Below, one piece after another: positions 34,448 to 44,910 of a stretch of DNA of 64,000 nt. The position numbers and the translations under genes were made by a program. Origin of the DNA: Acarospora socialis (lineage: Eukaryota; Ascomycota; Lecanoromycetes; Acarosporales; Acarosporaceae); assembly GCA_025617375.2 (NCBI GenBank), contig JAMYGW020000003.1:1612001-1676000 (forward strand), written 5' to 3'. Every line of letters starts with the position of its first letter. Position 1 is the stretch's first letter. The notes beneath the pieces are model-generated. The model was not told the DNA's origin and did no database searches. It worked only from the letters and a program-made list of their open reading frames with translations.

Positions 34448-36383
34448 ATGTCGTCCCCGGGTCAAGGAAGTGTTCAGAGTACAAAGCGCTTCTCTGAACA
34501 GGATCTGTAAGTATCTAAGGCCTCAACTAATTCCCGTGCTAAAATTAGTACAGGAAGACAATTGAAATTTCAGAGAGCGAACAGCGCCAATTCAAGGAGT
34601 TAGTTGCGACAAGCAAAGACTTCTCCGAACCGGAGAAGGCTGCGATCGAGTTCGATAACTTTGACACTTTCTGGGAGCAAGCCACTAATGCAAAAGAAAC
34701 GTTTGATCGCAGTCACGAGAAGGGATGCGGCTTATGGTCAAAGAGGTATCAAAGCTCGGCAGTTGCTATCAAAGGTTTTATGGAGGACTTCTCGCCTATC
34801 ATCGGAATCGTGAAAGACTTCGGCGCACCTTATGGGGGTATGGCAGTGGGGATCATCTCCGTACTTTTCACAGTAGGATTTGCCAATCCGCAAGTCGATA
34901 ATCTGAACTGACAAATCACCAAGGTTGCAGGGAATAAGGGCGAAATAGAAGAACGCTTAGCTTCGACCATATCTGCGATCAAAGACCGGCTGCCAGGCCT
35001 AAAACTGTATCAGCACATTTACAATGATGATCATGAGCTGGACGTGATGCTTCAAGCGAAGATTGTATCGGCGTATCAGGGTTTCGTCGAATTCTGTATT
35101 GCAGCAACGAAGTACTACAAAAGCAGCGGACATCGTGAGTATACCTATCTCTCTCATTAAAGGGCGCTGAAGTAAGAACTGAATAACGAGTTAACATATC
35201 TCATCTAGGCCGGTGGCTAAGAGCATTCAGGACGTCGAACAGCTTCAAAGCCAAAGCCAACAAGGTGCAAGATGTTATAGTAGCTATACGACATTCATGC
35301 GAGGAATTGCTAGATAAGAACGTACATTCAATCAAGACATTGACTATAGGTAAGTTTCTAGTTGTCTTCTAGAGCTCGATAGTGCTAAAAGTACGAATAG
35401 CACAAAAACAAAACATTGAAGGTCAGTCAAATACCAGAAAGTCGTTATTCGCTAATGGAATGTACAGAGCTCAAGGCACAGGTAGAGCGTATGTATCTCA
35501 ACCACAGCACTTATCTGTGTGGAGGGACTAACGCAGACGTTAAGAACTGCAAGAAGGCCATGATAATTACCGTCTCAAGGAGATACGGCAACTTCTCAAC
35601 CTTGATACCTTTTCAGACGAAGAGCACAATAAAGACATGAACAAATACCGTAACGCTTTGGACTCGGACGATCACCTCAACGCAGAGTACTTTCAGCGAA
35701 TGCAGGGGCAAGAGCTTGAGCGGTTCAAGGGCGGCAGAGATTATCAGTCATGGATCGGGTCCGACCGGTCATGCTTGCTAATCCTATCAGGCTACAACAA
35801 CGACGGCATTAATGACGTCGACCAGTGTTGGCTCTCTCCTGTGGCTATGGCGACATTAGATGCCCTCCGTCAAGAAGAGGAGCGTTCTATCTACGCCTAC
35901 TACGTGCATAAACAACGAGGGGAAACACTTTCCCATGTTCTTTCTGTTATCCTCCTCCAACTGCTGAGACGGAAGAGCTATGCGCTGAGGAATGAAAAGC
36001 AGTACACTGAGTTATGTGCCGAGCTTCAAAAGTACCAGGCACTAAGCACAAGAACAGATAAGGGCTCTGGGATGAACGAGGATGACATGATCTCTGCACT
36101 TCATAAGGTCGCAACACGGGTGGTTAACTTCTTTGAAGAGACCGAGACGGTGTATATCATAGTAGACAGGGTTGACAGATGCAGGGACCATAAAAAAGCC
36201 GACCATCGTAAGGCATTGTTGAAAGCCCTTGTCAAGATGGTCGAAGCGACGCCGAGTAAGCTCCGAGTCCTTGCTGTGGTCGACGGATACAGTTGGCAAG
36301 TGGAGAAACATCACGATGAACTTGGAGAGAAAGGAACGGGGAAAGTTATCATACACACAGCACATCAGGGTTTGCAGTGTTAG
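34448..36383 (+). CDS. DUF7708-like / NACHT-like STAND protein without P-loop
   Basis: Six exons (34448-34506, 34554-34872, 34924-35134, 35209-35349, 35401-35421, 35545-36383) give 529 residues. The N-terminal half resembles DUF7708 of fungal STAND proteins: FDTFWEQATNAKETFD, a hydrophobic helix AVGIISVLFTVAGNKGE, and AYQGFVEFCIAATKYYKSS. The second half looks NACHT-like: a strand CLLILSG at the P-loop position, a Walker-B-like strand TVYIIVDRVDRCRD, and LRVLAVVDG after it. The GxxxxGK[ST] nucleotide loop is missing; SGYNNDGINDVDQCW stands in its place. No ankyrin, WD or TPR repeats follow. So it is probably a non-hydrolysing, short STAND protein. The fifth intron is the least certain. Confidence 0.65.
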
Positions 36384-36498
36384 AATTGATCTAGTGCTTT
36401 CTTTCATAGCAGCGTCCTGTTCGTTGTGTCGCACTACCTTACTATTCTACTACATAGAGGTTGTGGTGAGGTGTCTCTACATGAGTGAGACACCATAC

Positions 36499-37267
36499 TT
36501 AGCCCACCATATCCCCCAACCTCCATTCCCTCCACGACGAGCTCTGTACATTCTCGTCCAGTTTCAGCTGTAGCACAGTCGCCTCGACGATCGCAAGCCG
36601 TCGCTGCAGCGTCTCCTGATGGCTAGACGTAATCACAATCTCGTCCCCCAGACTTTCTCGCAGCAACCGCAGGCTCTGCTGGAACTCGACATGTTCTTCG
36701 ACCGTCAGCTTGGCCGCGACGCCGGTGGCCATGGCCAAGCCGATGATCTCGCCGCGGTCGATCTCCTTGCGGGCTTTGGTGCAGGCCTTGACTGTGGCGT
36801 AGGTATTCGGCTTCTACCACCAAAGTTGGCCGTAAGGCCCCTGATCCTCTCGATGGCGAGAGCCGTCATCTGGTAAGGGACGTCGGCGAGGGCGTCGCCC
36901 GGATCGAGGCGGAAATAGGCCTGCTCCTGTCTGGTGGATGCTTCGCTGAAGAGGATCTCGATGTGCCGATGGGTACGTTCGATGGCGGCGCCCGCGGTGC
37001 TGGTGAGGGTGTTGAAGAGGGAGAACAGGTCTGAGAACATGCCGGAGAGGCCGCCGTTGTTGGGAGATACATGCGGGAGGCAGTCGAGGCGCCGCCGAGG
37101 CTGAGAAGGACGCCGATGTCGGCAATCTTGCTGTTCCAGAGATTCTTCGCTTCGCTCAGGGCCGTGAAGGATGGGTTTGATTCGAACAAGGAACCCAGGT
37201 AGGTGTTGCCGGGCACTCCCCTTGCACCGGACATCTGTATGGGTGGGAAGATGGACGGGTACGCCAT
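36499..37267 (-). pseudogene. Unrecognised gene, frame changes twice
   Basis: Starting at the ATG 37267 (MAYPSIFPPIQM), a helical protein can be followed to the stop at 36499-36501, but only by moving between three frames, at about 37085-37070 and about 36815-36800. Recognisable stretches are LWNSKIADIGVLLSLGG, then GMFSDLFSLFNTLTSTAG with IERTHRHIEILFSEAS and PYQMTALAIERIRGL, then ATVKACTKARKEIDRGE, MATGVAAKLTVEEHVEF and REWRLGDMV. No acceptable intron fits either shift (one is only about ten bases). Codon use stays coding-like throughout, so the breaks look recent, or they are assembly errors. The family is not known to me. Confidence 0.45.
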
Positions 37268-37464
37268 CGTTGCTCTGCCGGCTTCCCAGATGCAGCAAGA
37301 TTCGGCGATAGGCCAGCCGGGGCAATCATATGTCCGGAGAGGGGTGGTCTAGACGTTTTGCACCATCAATTTCCCAGTGTCCGGGCATTCAATCACCCGG
37401 GTTACGCACACAAAACTAAGAGTGAGTTTAGCTGGTGGGAGGGAGAAGCTGAATGACGGGGAGC

Positions 37465-37895
37465 TCACATTTTACAATGCCGCGAGGGCATTTGCAAGAC
37501 AGCGTCAGCATCCATACCGCACTTCTTACAGAGCTCCTTAATGAAGAGCTCCAGTGATTGGCCCGGAAAATCGATAGCTTAGAGGATCGAAGACCCGCTT
37601 CATGAAAGGGACCGTATCAGAGAAACATACGTGTAAGAGATCACAGAAGGCCACTATGGCTTCGTCACACGTCATATTGAGTACTCCGAAGAATATTGCG
37701 AGAAGCCTATATGTCTGACTTAGTCAGAGTCTGGATTTTGTGAGCGTTGTACTAGCCCTTCTGTACCCGAGCCTCCAATGAGATCGAACACATCTGATGG
37801 CAATGGGTTGCCAGGGAGACGAAGCTCATGCTCCAGATTGTTCATTACTTCCTTTAGGGCATAAAGGGATGCGAGAGAGCGGGCACCGGAATCAC
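37465..37895 (-). pseudogene. Decayed patatin-like phospholipase domain
   Basis: On the minus strand the first exon reads GDSGARSLASLYALKEVMNN and then PLPSDVFDLIGGSGTEG, in the order of the patatin oxyanion loop (normally DGGGxRG) and nucleophile elbow (normally GTSTGG). After a likely intron come LLAIFFGVLNMTCDEAIVAFCDLLH and, later, ELFIKELCKKCGMDADAVLQ, both at the places expected in fungal patatin domains. The glycine-rich loop is altered and the elbow serine environment is GGSGTEG, so phospholipase activity is doubtful. The parts do not all fall in one frame under ordinary splicing, and no start exon is visible. In fungi such domains often sit at the N-terminus of NLR-type genes; no NACHT part follows here. 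Confidence 0.5.
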
Positions 37896-38798
37896 CTATG
37901 GTTCTCTGTTAGAGCAGGCAAGGGTTACAGGGTGTCAAACTGTGGATAGTGTTGATTTTATGATATCTGCTGTTTTTTCTTATTTATTTTTGTTTTTAGT
38001 CTTCTTTGATGATATGGGCTGTTGTACATTGTCCGTTTTAGACTCCAAGGATATTGGCCCGTTCCGTTCTTCGGCCCGCTCAGTTTAGCTCCCAATGGAA
38101 GCTGATCTGTTCAACTCCATGACTACCTCAGACATGAAATACATGTACCAACCAACAGAACTGTTGCCTGTTGACCGCATTCTATAGAATTTGAGACATT
38201 TCTTGCAACTAAATGTTGCTGGTAACGAGCTTTTGCCAAGGTCCCAGCACTATGTTTTGAAGGCTTCCGGGGGCCCGAGGCTTACTCAAAGTGTGGAGTG
38301 TGAGGGGATGAAAGTGATAGGGCCGGCTGACATGCATACCTGTGCGCCAATCTATGTCCCTCATGTGGGGTGATGATGCGAGTACTCATTCTTATTGGCT
38401 TTGATATATATAGAAAGCTCGCGCAAGGCTCACTACCTTCCCTTTGCTTCAACTGTTCTTCATGCTGTACGACACCATTAGGAACCATTCTGCAGATACG
38501 AGGCTCCCCTTTCAAAGTACTGTATGACAGATATGGGGATTTGTGGTGCCCATACGAGCGCATGTGTCGCTCTGGCATGACGTACTACCTGAGATGCACC
38601 CTTTGACAAGTGGTCTGAGCCGTTTGGAGAGTGGACCACAACTTGAGCAGTTAGCCTGCCATGCGTCTACCATGACCACACTCTTTGGCTGCTCATATAG
38701 ATCCTACCTGTCATCCTGAACAGCATGCGCAACACGACGCGCCTTCCACCTGGAGTCAGCACTATCGAACTACTCCACCAGTCTACCACCTTCAGAAA
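37896..38798. other. Intergenic, no gene seen
   Basis: About 0.9 kb without supported coding sequence; a T-rich tract lies near 37970-38000. Confidence 0.5.
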
Positions 38799-40154
38799 AT
38801 GGCTCCACCTAGCACGGACAACAGAGGCCCTGAGGTTGTTGGAGTGGCCGTTGCCATGATGGTTATTTCTATACTCGCTGTGGCCCTCCGTTTCTGGTCC
38901 AGGTCTCTGTCCAGGAAGGCAGGATACTGGTGGGACGATTGGACTGCGTTGGCATCTCTTGTATGCTTCATCTCGAGAAAAGTATGTTACGCCTGTGATT
39001 TCTGACTACAATGTGCCCTAGCCGTTTGTCCTGGTCATCTGCGCAGGAACGATCTATTGGGTGTCGATCGGCTTTGGGAAACACGCCGTTCCGGGTACTG
39101 GAAGCGCATCATCTAGACATTGGGTCCTGTTTGCCGGGAACTTTATTTACAACACCGCTCTCACTTTGATTAAGATTTCGGTTCTGTTGTTCTATGCTCG
39201 AGTGTTTGGGAGAATTCGATCATTCCGGATTGCCCTCTGGGTCACGGCGGCTCTTGTCATTAGCTGGTTCATAGCTATCAACCTCCTTGCCCTCCTTACG
39301 TGCATTCCCATTCGGAAAGCTTGGACGCCGAGTATTCCAGGTCGGTGCACCGATCTTCACAAGGGGTTTCTAGGAACAGCTATATCAAATGTGATCACAG
39401 ATCTTATTCTGTTACTGTTGCCATTGCCTATGTTGTGGCAATTACATATCGGTATAGTGCAGAAGTGGGCTCTGGTTGGTGTCTTCGTCCTAGGCTACTG
39501 GTAAGTTATTCCCTAAGATAATCGCTCTTGTGATGCTAAAGCAATACAGCGTGGTCATTGTATCCACCTTACGCTTGGTGACAATCATCAAATCGGGCGA
39601 AGGAGTACGGGACGATTTTACATGTAAGTGATTCCTACCGACTTCGGAAGGGTTCCTAACCACTGTTCAAACGCGGTCATGTTCTGAGGAAGAGAGTACT
39701 TTGCAGCTGCTTATACATGCATCTAGGGAACTTCGTGGATCCTCAGATCTTAGTCATCATCGAGACCTCAATCGCCCTACTCAGCATTTGTTTGCCCACC
39801 ATCTTCGGTCTCGTCAAGCGATTCGTCAAAAATCGTACATTTTACCTATTCAGGGCTCAGGGTTCGTCGCAATCATCGTTTGGGCCAAGAGGGACAACCG
39901 TTTCCGGAACCAGCAGCCCTAACGGCGAGCACAGGATGCATAATACTAAAGGATTCTTACTGAAGGTACAAGGCAGCAGGAATAGTAGCAGAGCTTTGAA
40001 TGAGGGAACGTCTTCAGCATCTTACTGTGCGGCAGCAGTCTCTGTTCAGGGGGACAGCAATAGTAGAGCTGTTGATCCAGAGCTAGGGATAGAGGCGCAG
40101 CAGATCTATGTACGGAACGATATAGAGGTCAACTCGAATAGCCATGTACCATAA
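38799..40154 (+). CDS. SAT4/rhodopsin-like integral membrane protein
   Basis: Four exons (38799-38960, 39022-39500, 39550-39623, 39697-40154) give 390 residues. Seven hydrophobic segments are visible, starting with GVAVAMMVISILAVALRFW. Family landmarks of the fungal rhodopsin-like (SAT4, PTH11-related) group are WWDDWTALASL in the first loop, FYARVFGRIRSFRIALW, LLTCIPIRKAW and GRCTDLHKGF (the paired cysteines), and DLILLLLPLPMLWQL. The C-terminal cytosolic tail is Ser/Asn-rich. Some members are surface receptors or sit beside metabolite clusters; the true role is mostly unknown. The neighbouring MFS gene is convergent and not clearly linked. The last junction uses a GAGAG acceptor. Confidence 0.85.
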
Positions 40155-40610
40155 AAGAAATCTCGGATATTTCAGAAGCCATCACAGTGGAGAGTTTGGC
40201 TCGATGTATGCGTCCATGTTGTTGTTTCCCAGTTGAGTTATTTTGCTACAACAAGGCGCTAGATGATGCATCTCTGCCCTTGCTGCGAAAGTCCCGAGTT
40301 CTCAGATACTTCCAGCTCTTATTACAGGGCATCAAAGACAGCATTCTGTCGCTTTCTCTAAGGTGGGCTCAATTATAATTGACTACCTATTTCAGCGTTT
40401 AAGTGCTTACGGCATAGGTTTTCAGATGAGTCGAACTCCGCAAGGTCATTAGTTATGTTTGAGGTGTCGTTTTTCACGTTTAAAGACTCCTACTAAGTCT
40501 TAAATGCTTATCCACTATTGCCACGCTCGCGCTGTTTTCCTCCACCAAGCTTAAAGTAATGTTGCGCATCAGGCTGCCCCGTGGAATGCAGACATGCTCA
40601 TACAAATAGC
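40155..40610. other. Convergent 3' region
   Basis: 456 bases between two stop codons; no gene, RNA or repeat seen. Confidence 0.5.
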
Positions 40611-42579
40611 TCAATCATCAGCCGCCCCAGCTGTACTTGAAGCAAAAGGACTTCTCTTCCTCAACGAGTGACCCTTCCATACCAGTAGCGGTGGCACCGC
40701 CAGGTACAGGATACTGATGAAGCCCATGATGCCCAGCGCCCATTTGTTGCCCACATTCTGAAAGAAAGGTATAGCTGCATGCGACAGGCCACAGGCGGCG
40801 GAATTGGCCGGAAGGTTTATGGCTGCCAGGGCTGAGCCAGCATTTGAGCCATAGGCATCTGTGCCATACTGCCACAATCCGGTGTATATGGCTACTTCGG
40901 CATAGCCGAAGAGTAAGCCTGCCCACATCGGGGCTTGGTACGAAACGTGTTGGGGATTGAGAGAGCACGTGAAAGCGAACCAGAAAACTGATATCAACAT
41001 GACCCAGACAGCAAAACAGGCTGTATACAGACGTGCTTCTGGACGAGGTTTTCCGTTACTCGTCGATGCTGCAGAGCGCCTGTGTAGGTAGTTCTGCAGG
41101 GGCTGCGTGACCACTGCAATGAAGCCGCCAAGGATGCAGACAAGGAACATAGCTCCTTCTTCAACTGTGCTCAAAGCGAAGTGGTCTTCATAAACAAAGG
41201 TGTACCCTTGAAGGTAGATGAAGATGAGCCTGTGGCACAAGAGTTGTTAGCAGGTGGACAAGGGACGTAAATAATGTGTCCGTTGATCGGACCTCTTTAT
41301 GTCAAGATTTGGACGTAGCTGTTGTGAGACTTCGCTTACCCGAAAAGAAAGGTTGTTGTCAAAGCAAGAGCCATAACAATTGGTTCTGTACACAAAAAGA
41401 TAGCTGCACGGCCAAGCTCGCGACCTACGTACGCGGCTGCTGACTTTTCTTGCTTGATGCCGGTATGCCTTTCGTAAAGTTTGTCGTGCAGTGTCTCGCC
41501 GAAGGTCAAAGACCAGCCCTGCCAATCGAGATCGTCAGTAATGGCTCTCGGGTTACCTGACCTGAACTAAGTGTTGGGAAAGTAGCGGCGTCAGTGACTC
41601 CCGGAGCAGCATGTTTATCCCCTTGGGAGGCGCATTGTCGACGGCAGCAATTGTAAGGATGCAGAGTAACGTACAAAGGTAACCATTCCAGCTATTAATG
41701 ACGTCCAATAGAGCCAATTGAGGCTGTTAGTCCTTACGTAGATGGCAGAACCAATGACGGGTCCAAGACATGCGCCCACAACTTGAGAGCTAAAAGAAAA
41801 CATCATAATGGGCCAAGCTGTCTCGGAAGTAGGAAAGAGATCTGCAGCGCTTGCCCCAACATTCGATAAGGGTATACCAGCAAAGCAACCTGCTAGAAAC
41901 CTAGCAATGATCACTCCTGCATATGTTGGCGATAAAGCTGCAGGCACCTGGAGGATCGAGAATAGGAAGATCCCTATAGTATAAACGGGCTGCCGCCCAT
42001 GTACTTCACTGAGGGGTGCTAGGAACATGGGTCCAATTGCAATTCCAAGAATGAACTGTATCCTCAAGTCAGCTCCAAGTACATACCCAACCTAGAATGG
42101 AAAAGGCATGATCAAGACCTGGTTTGTCGCAGCTCAAGCGTGGCACTGTCTGACTCGTCCATTCCTACAAGCTGCAGTAATCTGACGCAAGTTGAAACTT
42201 TTGGGACAGTGGGAGTGTGATGAGAGACCCTTACTATGCTCTGTCCCATGACGGCGGATTCAGTGTTGACACCAAATTGATCTTCTGCCTCGACCGTGAC
42301 AAATCCTGTGTTGCAGATGAAGACAATGATAGTATAGAAGAGCAAGCCACCAATAATCCACCATTTCCGCCACAACGGCCAGTTGCGAGGTGACTCAGGA
42401 GCAGTTTTGATCCAATCTCGCTTCGTTGCGTTCGCGTCCTGGGTCAGCATCTCACCCTCCTTCGTGGTCTGTAGTCTTTCGAGATCACCCTTTTCCGTCT
42501 TCTCGGCACCTTGGTCGCTATCCGGAGCTGTCATTTCGGCTGAGCCAGCGTGCTCCAGCTCCTTTGATTGGGAGATCAT
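40611..42579 (-). CDS. MFS drug/H+ antiporter-type transporter (DHA1-like)
   Basis: Starts at the ATG 42579. Exon 1 (42579-42235) holds a charged cytosolic N-terminus and the first helix (PRNWPLWRKWWIIGGLLFYTI). A 179-nt intron leads to exon 2 at 42055, which begins FILGIAIGPMFLAPLSEVHGRQPVY, the DHA1 signature region. Further exons carry MLLRESLTPLLSQ, then GETLHDKLYERHTGI and the second bundle (FLFGLIFIYLQGYTFVYE to the stop at 40611). About twelve membrane segments are expected. Relatives export drugs, toxins or polyamines by proton exchange at the plasma membrane; the substrate is not readable. Inner intron borders between 41640 and 41500 are approximate. Confidence 0.83.
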
Positions 42580-43161
42580 ATCGGGGCTGATCAGAATCGT
42601 GCGATCAACGCGTCGAGTACTTCTCGTCGCTTTTATGAGCTCGTTGTATTCGCTGTGTAGCTCGTTATCAACACCTTTGAAGCATGACTTTCTGAGTCGG
42701 ATGCCTAAGGTAAGGAAGAGAGTTTAGCTAATGTTGCTCGAATTGCTATATGCACGATGTGTCAAGTGGAAGAAGGATGATATTTTCTAAGCTATGAAAT
42801 CAGCCAGTTATATACTGAGGGGTAGACTCATAAGCAGGTGGGCCACGACTGATATCATGACAACCAGATTAGCTAGACTGGGTAGGTGTGACAGTGAGGT
42901 AAGGTATTTGCAAGTGCATCGGGTAAACCTGTAACAGTCTGCCAGCGAAACAAATAAAATGGCGCTCCGCCATCACATCCTCCCTACGGCAGTGCTGCTT
43001 CCACATCCACCATATCGTCACGGTTGAAGTTCTCCACCAACTGCCTTGCATTTCCAAGGTCTTTGATGTTTATCCAGTGTTACAGGTTTACTTGATGACT
43101 TACCTTACCTCGCTGTCACACGCATGAAGTTGTTGAAAGCCTTCTTGTAATTCAGGTGCGA
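42580..43161. other. Intergenic, promoter side of the MFS gene
   Basis: 582 bases with no supported gene; a short ATG frame near 42964 (22 codons) has no motif. Confidence 0.45.
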
Positions 43162-44010
43162 ATGGACAGGTTATGCACTGATACACTACTAACTCTCCAG
43201 CGGAACCATGGAAACGCCGTTCAGACGGCTTTGATTGTACAGCCCAAATTTGTTGTGCCTCGTTCGCAAGTACCTTTAGTCTACCTTGAAGCAAGCGGCT
43301 CGAGCACTGCTTCGTATCCGCGACTGTTCCGTGGTCGAGTCCAAGCTTTGGAAGATGGTGGCAGCAATGACTTTACCTATGAAGACGGCATCGTAATTGC
43401 AGAGGACCAACGGTTGGGGAAACTTTCCGCTATCGAAAGAGTACGGAAGGATATACATGCTTTGTGCGGGCTTCAACGATGGGTCTCTGCCGAGCACTTC
43501 CCAGCACCACACGTCAAAGACCGTCCTTTGAACAATGACCACCAAACACCCCTAAGCGCGAAAGGTAGTCAGTGGTGGCACGCCGCTGCACCAGCAGCCC
43601 CAGCTACCCTCCGTGACTTTGATCAACCAAGGCTAACGCGTATACTTGCGAGAGGAAGATTCTCGTTGTGCGCCAACCAAGAATACGAGCATGAAGATCC
43701 CACTACGAAGCCGGCCTCCGTGCCTGCCCAAGACCACATGCAGCCTCAAGGGGCTCCGATTGTTGTTGCCAAGCCGGAGCTTGATCTTGCAGATCATCTC
43801 GGTGCAATAAGAGCGTATTATCTGGAATCACTATATATTTCGAGAACACCATTGGCATACCTTGTAAAAGGTTCTCTTTCTAGAGCTCGAGCCGGGGTCC
43901 GACAGCAGCAACAATCATCAAAACTTATATTAGAATCTGCTGACGTGGAGGTCGTTGAGGTCGGTTCTTGTCTGGAAGTAAAGTTACGAGCCTCGCCACC
44001 TCGGCTGTGA
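43162..44010 (+). CDS. Sld3-like replication-regulator protein, shortened
   Basis: A single exon of 282 codons from the ATG at 43162. Three parts recall the filamentous-fungal Sld3 family, which links CDK to loading of Cdc45 on origins: FVVPRSQVPLVYLE near the N-terminus, LSAIERVRKDIHALCGLQRWV, and ADHLGAIRAYYLESLYISRTPLAYLVKGSLSRARAG (landmarks YLESLY and LSRARAG). QWWHAAAP lies between. In my memory of the family the last block is followed by a long conserved C-terminal domain; here it stops about 35 residues later after RQQQQSS. So this is a truncated or duplicated copy, not the only Sld3. The family call is tentative, made without a search. Confidence 0.4.
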   Translation: MDRLCTDTLLTLQRNHGNAVQTALIVQPKFVVPRSQVPLVYLEASGSSTASYPRLFRGRVQALEDGGSNDFTYEDGIVIAEDQRLGKLSAIERVRKDIHALCGLQRWVSAEHFPAPHVKDRPLNNDHQTPLSAKGSQWWHAAAPAAPATLRDFDQPRLTRILARGRFSLCANQEYEHEDPTTKPASVPAQDHMQPQGAPIVVAKPELDLADHLGAIRAYYLESLYISRTPLAYLVKGSLSRARAGVRQQQQSSKLILESADVEVVEVGSCLEVKLRASPPRL

Positions 44011-44616
44011 AGCTGCTTCATAGCAGCAGCGTTCCACACGGTACTGATCATCGCGACAAGCAGCAAGCGCATATCCCACGAGCTACGAGAACAGCCACGG
44101 GACAGACACCAAGTCCCCGTCGAAGAGCATCTGCACGGGACCATCAACGCGGGCTGTTGCAGCACTTCTTAGGAATCATACGAGAATTTAATTCTTAGTC
44201 ATGGGTCGTACCATAACCGGCACCTGTTTGGAGATGGAAATGTATATACACGTAGAGCTTGGTCTCCAGGACCCATTGAATAATAATTGTCCCTAGTATG
44301 AAAATTGACCGAGTACCTTGGTAGTCGGAGAATTGTAATGTCGGTCTGGGGCGTCCATGACTTGGGAAGGTGCCGGGTCCCTTCCCATTCGGGGAGATGG
44401 GAATACTGGACGGAGAAATATCCTTGGAAACGGGAATCCTAGAGGCAAAAGATCCTCGAAAATGGGAATCCTCGATGAAAAAAACTAAATGCGCATAGAA
44501 TCTCCATAGTAGTAAACAGCATAGATATCTTCACACTGTATTCGCCTCGCCAAGAACAAGGAGCTCGACGGCCAGTCTCAGGTGGCCGACAATGGCGACC
44601 AAGTAACGCCTCTCCT
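44011..44616. repeat. Gene-free region with a short imperfect tandem repeat
   Basis: Around 44420-44475 two copies of a 26-bp unit (ATCCTtGGAAAcGGGAATCC type) stand 32 bp apart with about five differences, and GGGAAT occurs again just upstream. No coding gene is supported in the stretch. Confidence 0.45.
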
Positions 44617-44910
44617 TCAGTATACATTCACAAGTGTAGGAGGTTGATGAGGTAGATATACCGAGTCCTCTTGCCTCTTATTCACCAAGCCGCTGAGGAA
44701 TGCCTCCGCCAGACTTCGAATGCGAATCCGGTTCGTGCCGAGCTCAGGCGAGATGTTGGCGTCGTATCCAAACAGCATCACTCGGACGTCAGAGACATGT
44801 TTTTGGATTTCCGAAGGCCAGAGGAAGCCAGTCGCGGAGTGCTTCCAGGTTTCCTCTGGGTGACCATTGAGGCCATGAACGAAGACGATGTTGGATTCGA
44901 TCAGCACAAG
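44617..44910 (-). pseudogene. SERAC1-like alpha/beta-hydrolase fragment
   Basis: Reading on the minus strand gives NIVFVHGLNGHPEETWKH, TGFLWPSEIQKH, VRVMLFGYDANIS and SLAEAFLSGLVNKRQ, the opening of the serine-esterase domain (SERAC1/DUF676-like) that often stands at the N-terminus of fungal NLR-type proteins. The frame ends at 44617, before the expected GHSLGG nucleophile elbow, and the sequence downstream is a repeat region, not a continuation. Upstream, between 45104 and 44911, a matching start (RRDGITVLVAKPQS) exists only in another frame. It is best read as a leftover of a larger gene. Confidence 0.5.

Noticed and set aside
44420-44475. Short tandem repeat as a CRISPR-like array
   Set aside because: Only two imperfect copies with no regular spacers, in a eukaryotic genome.
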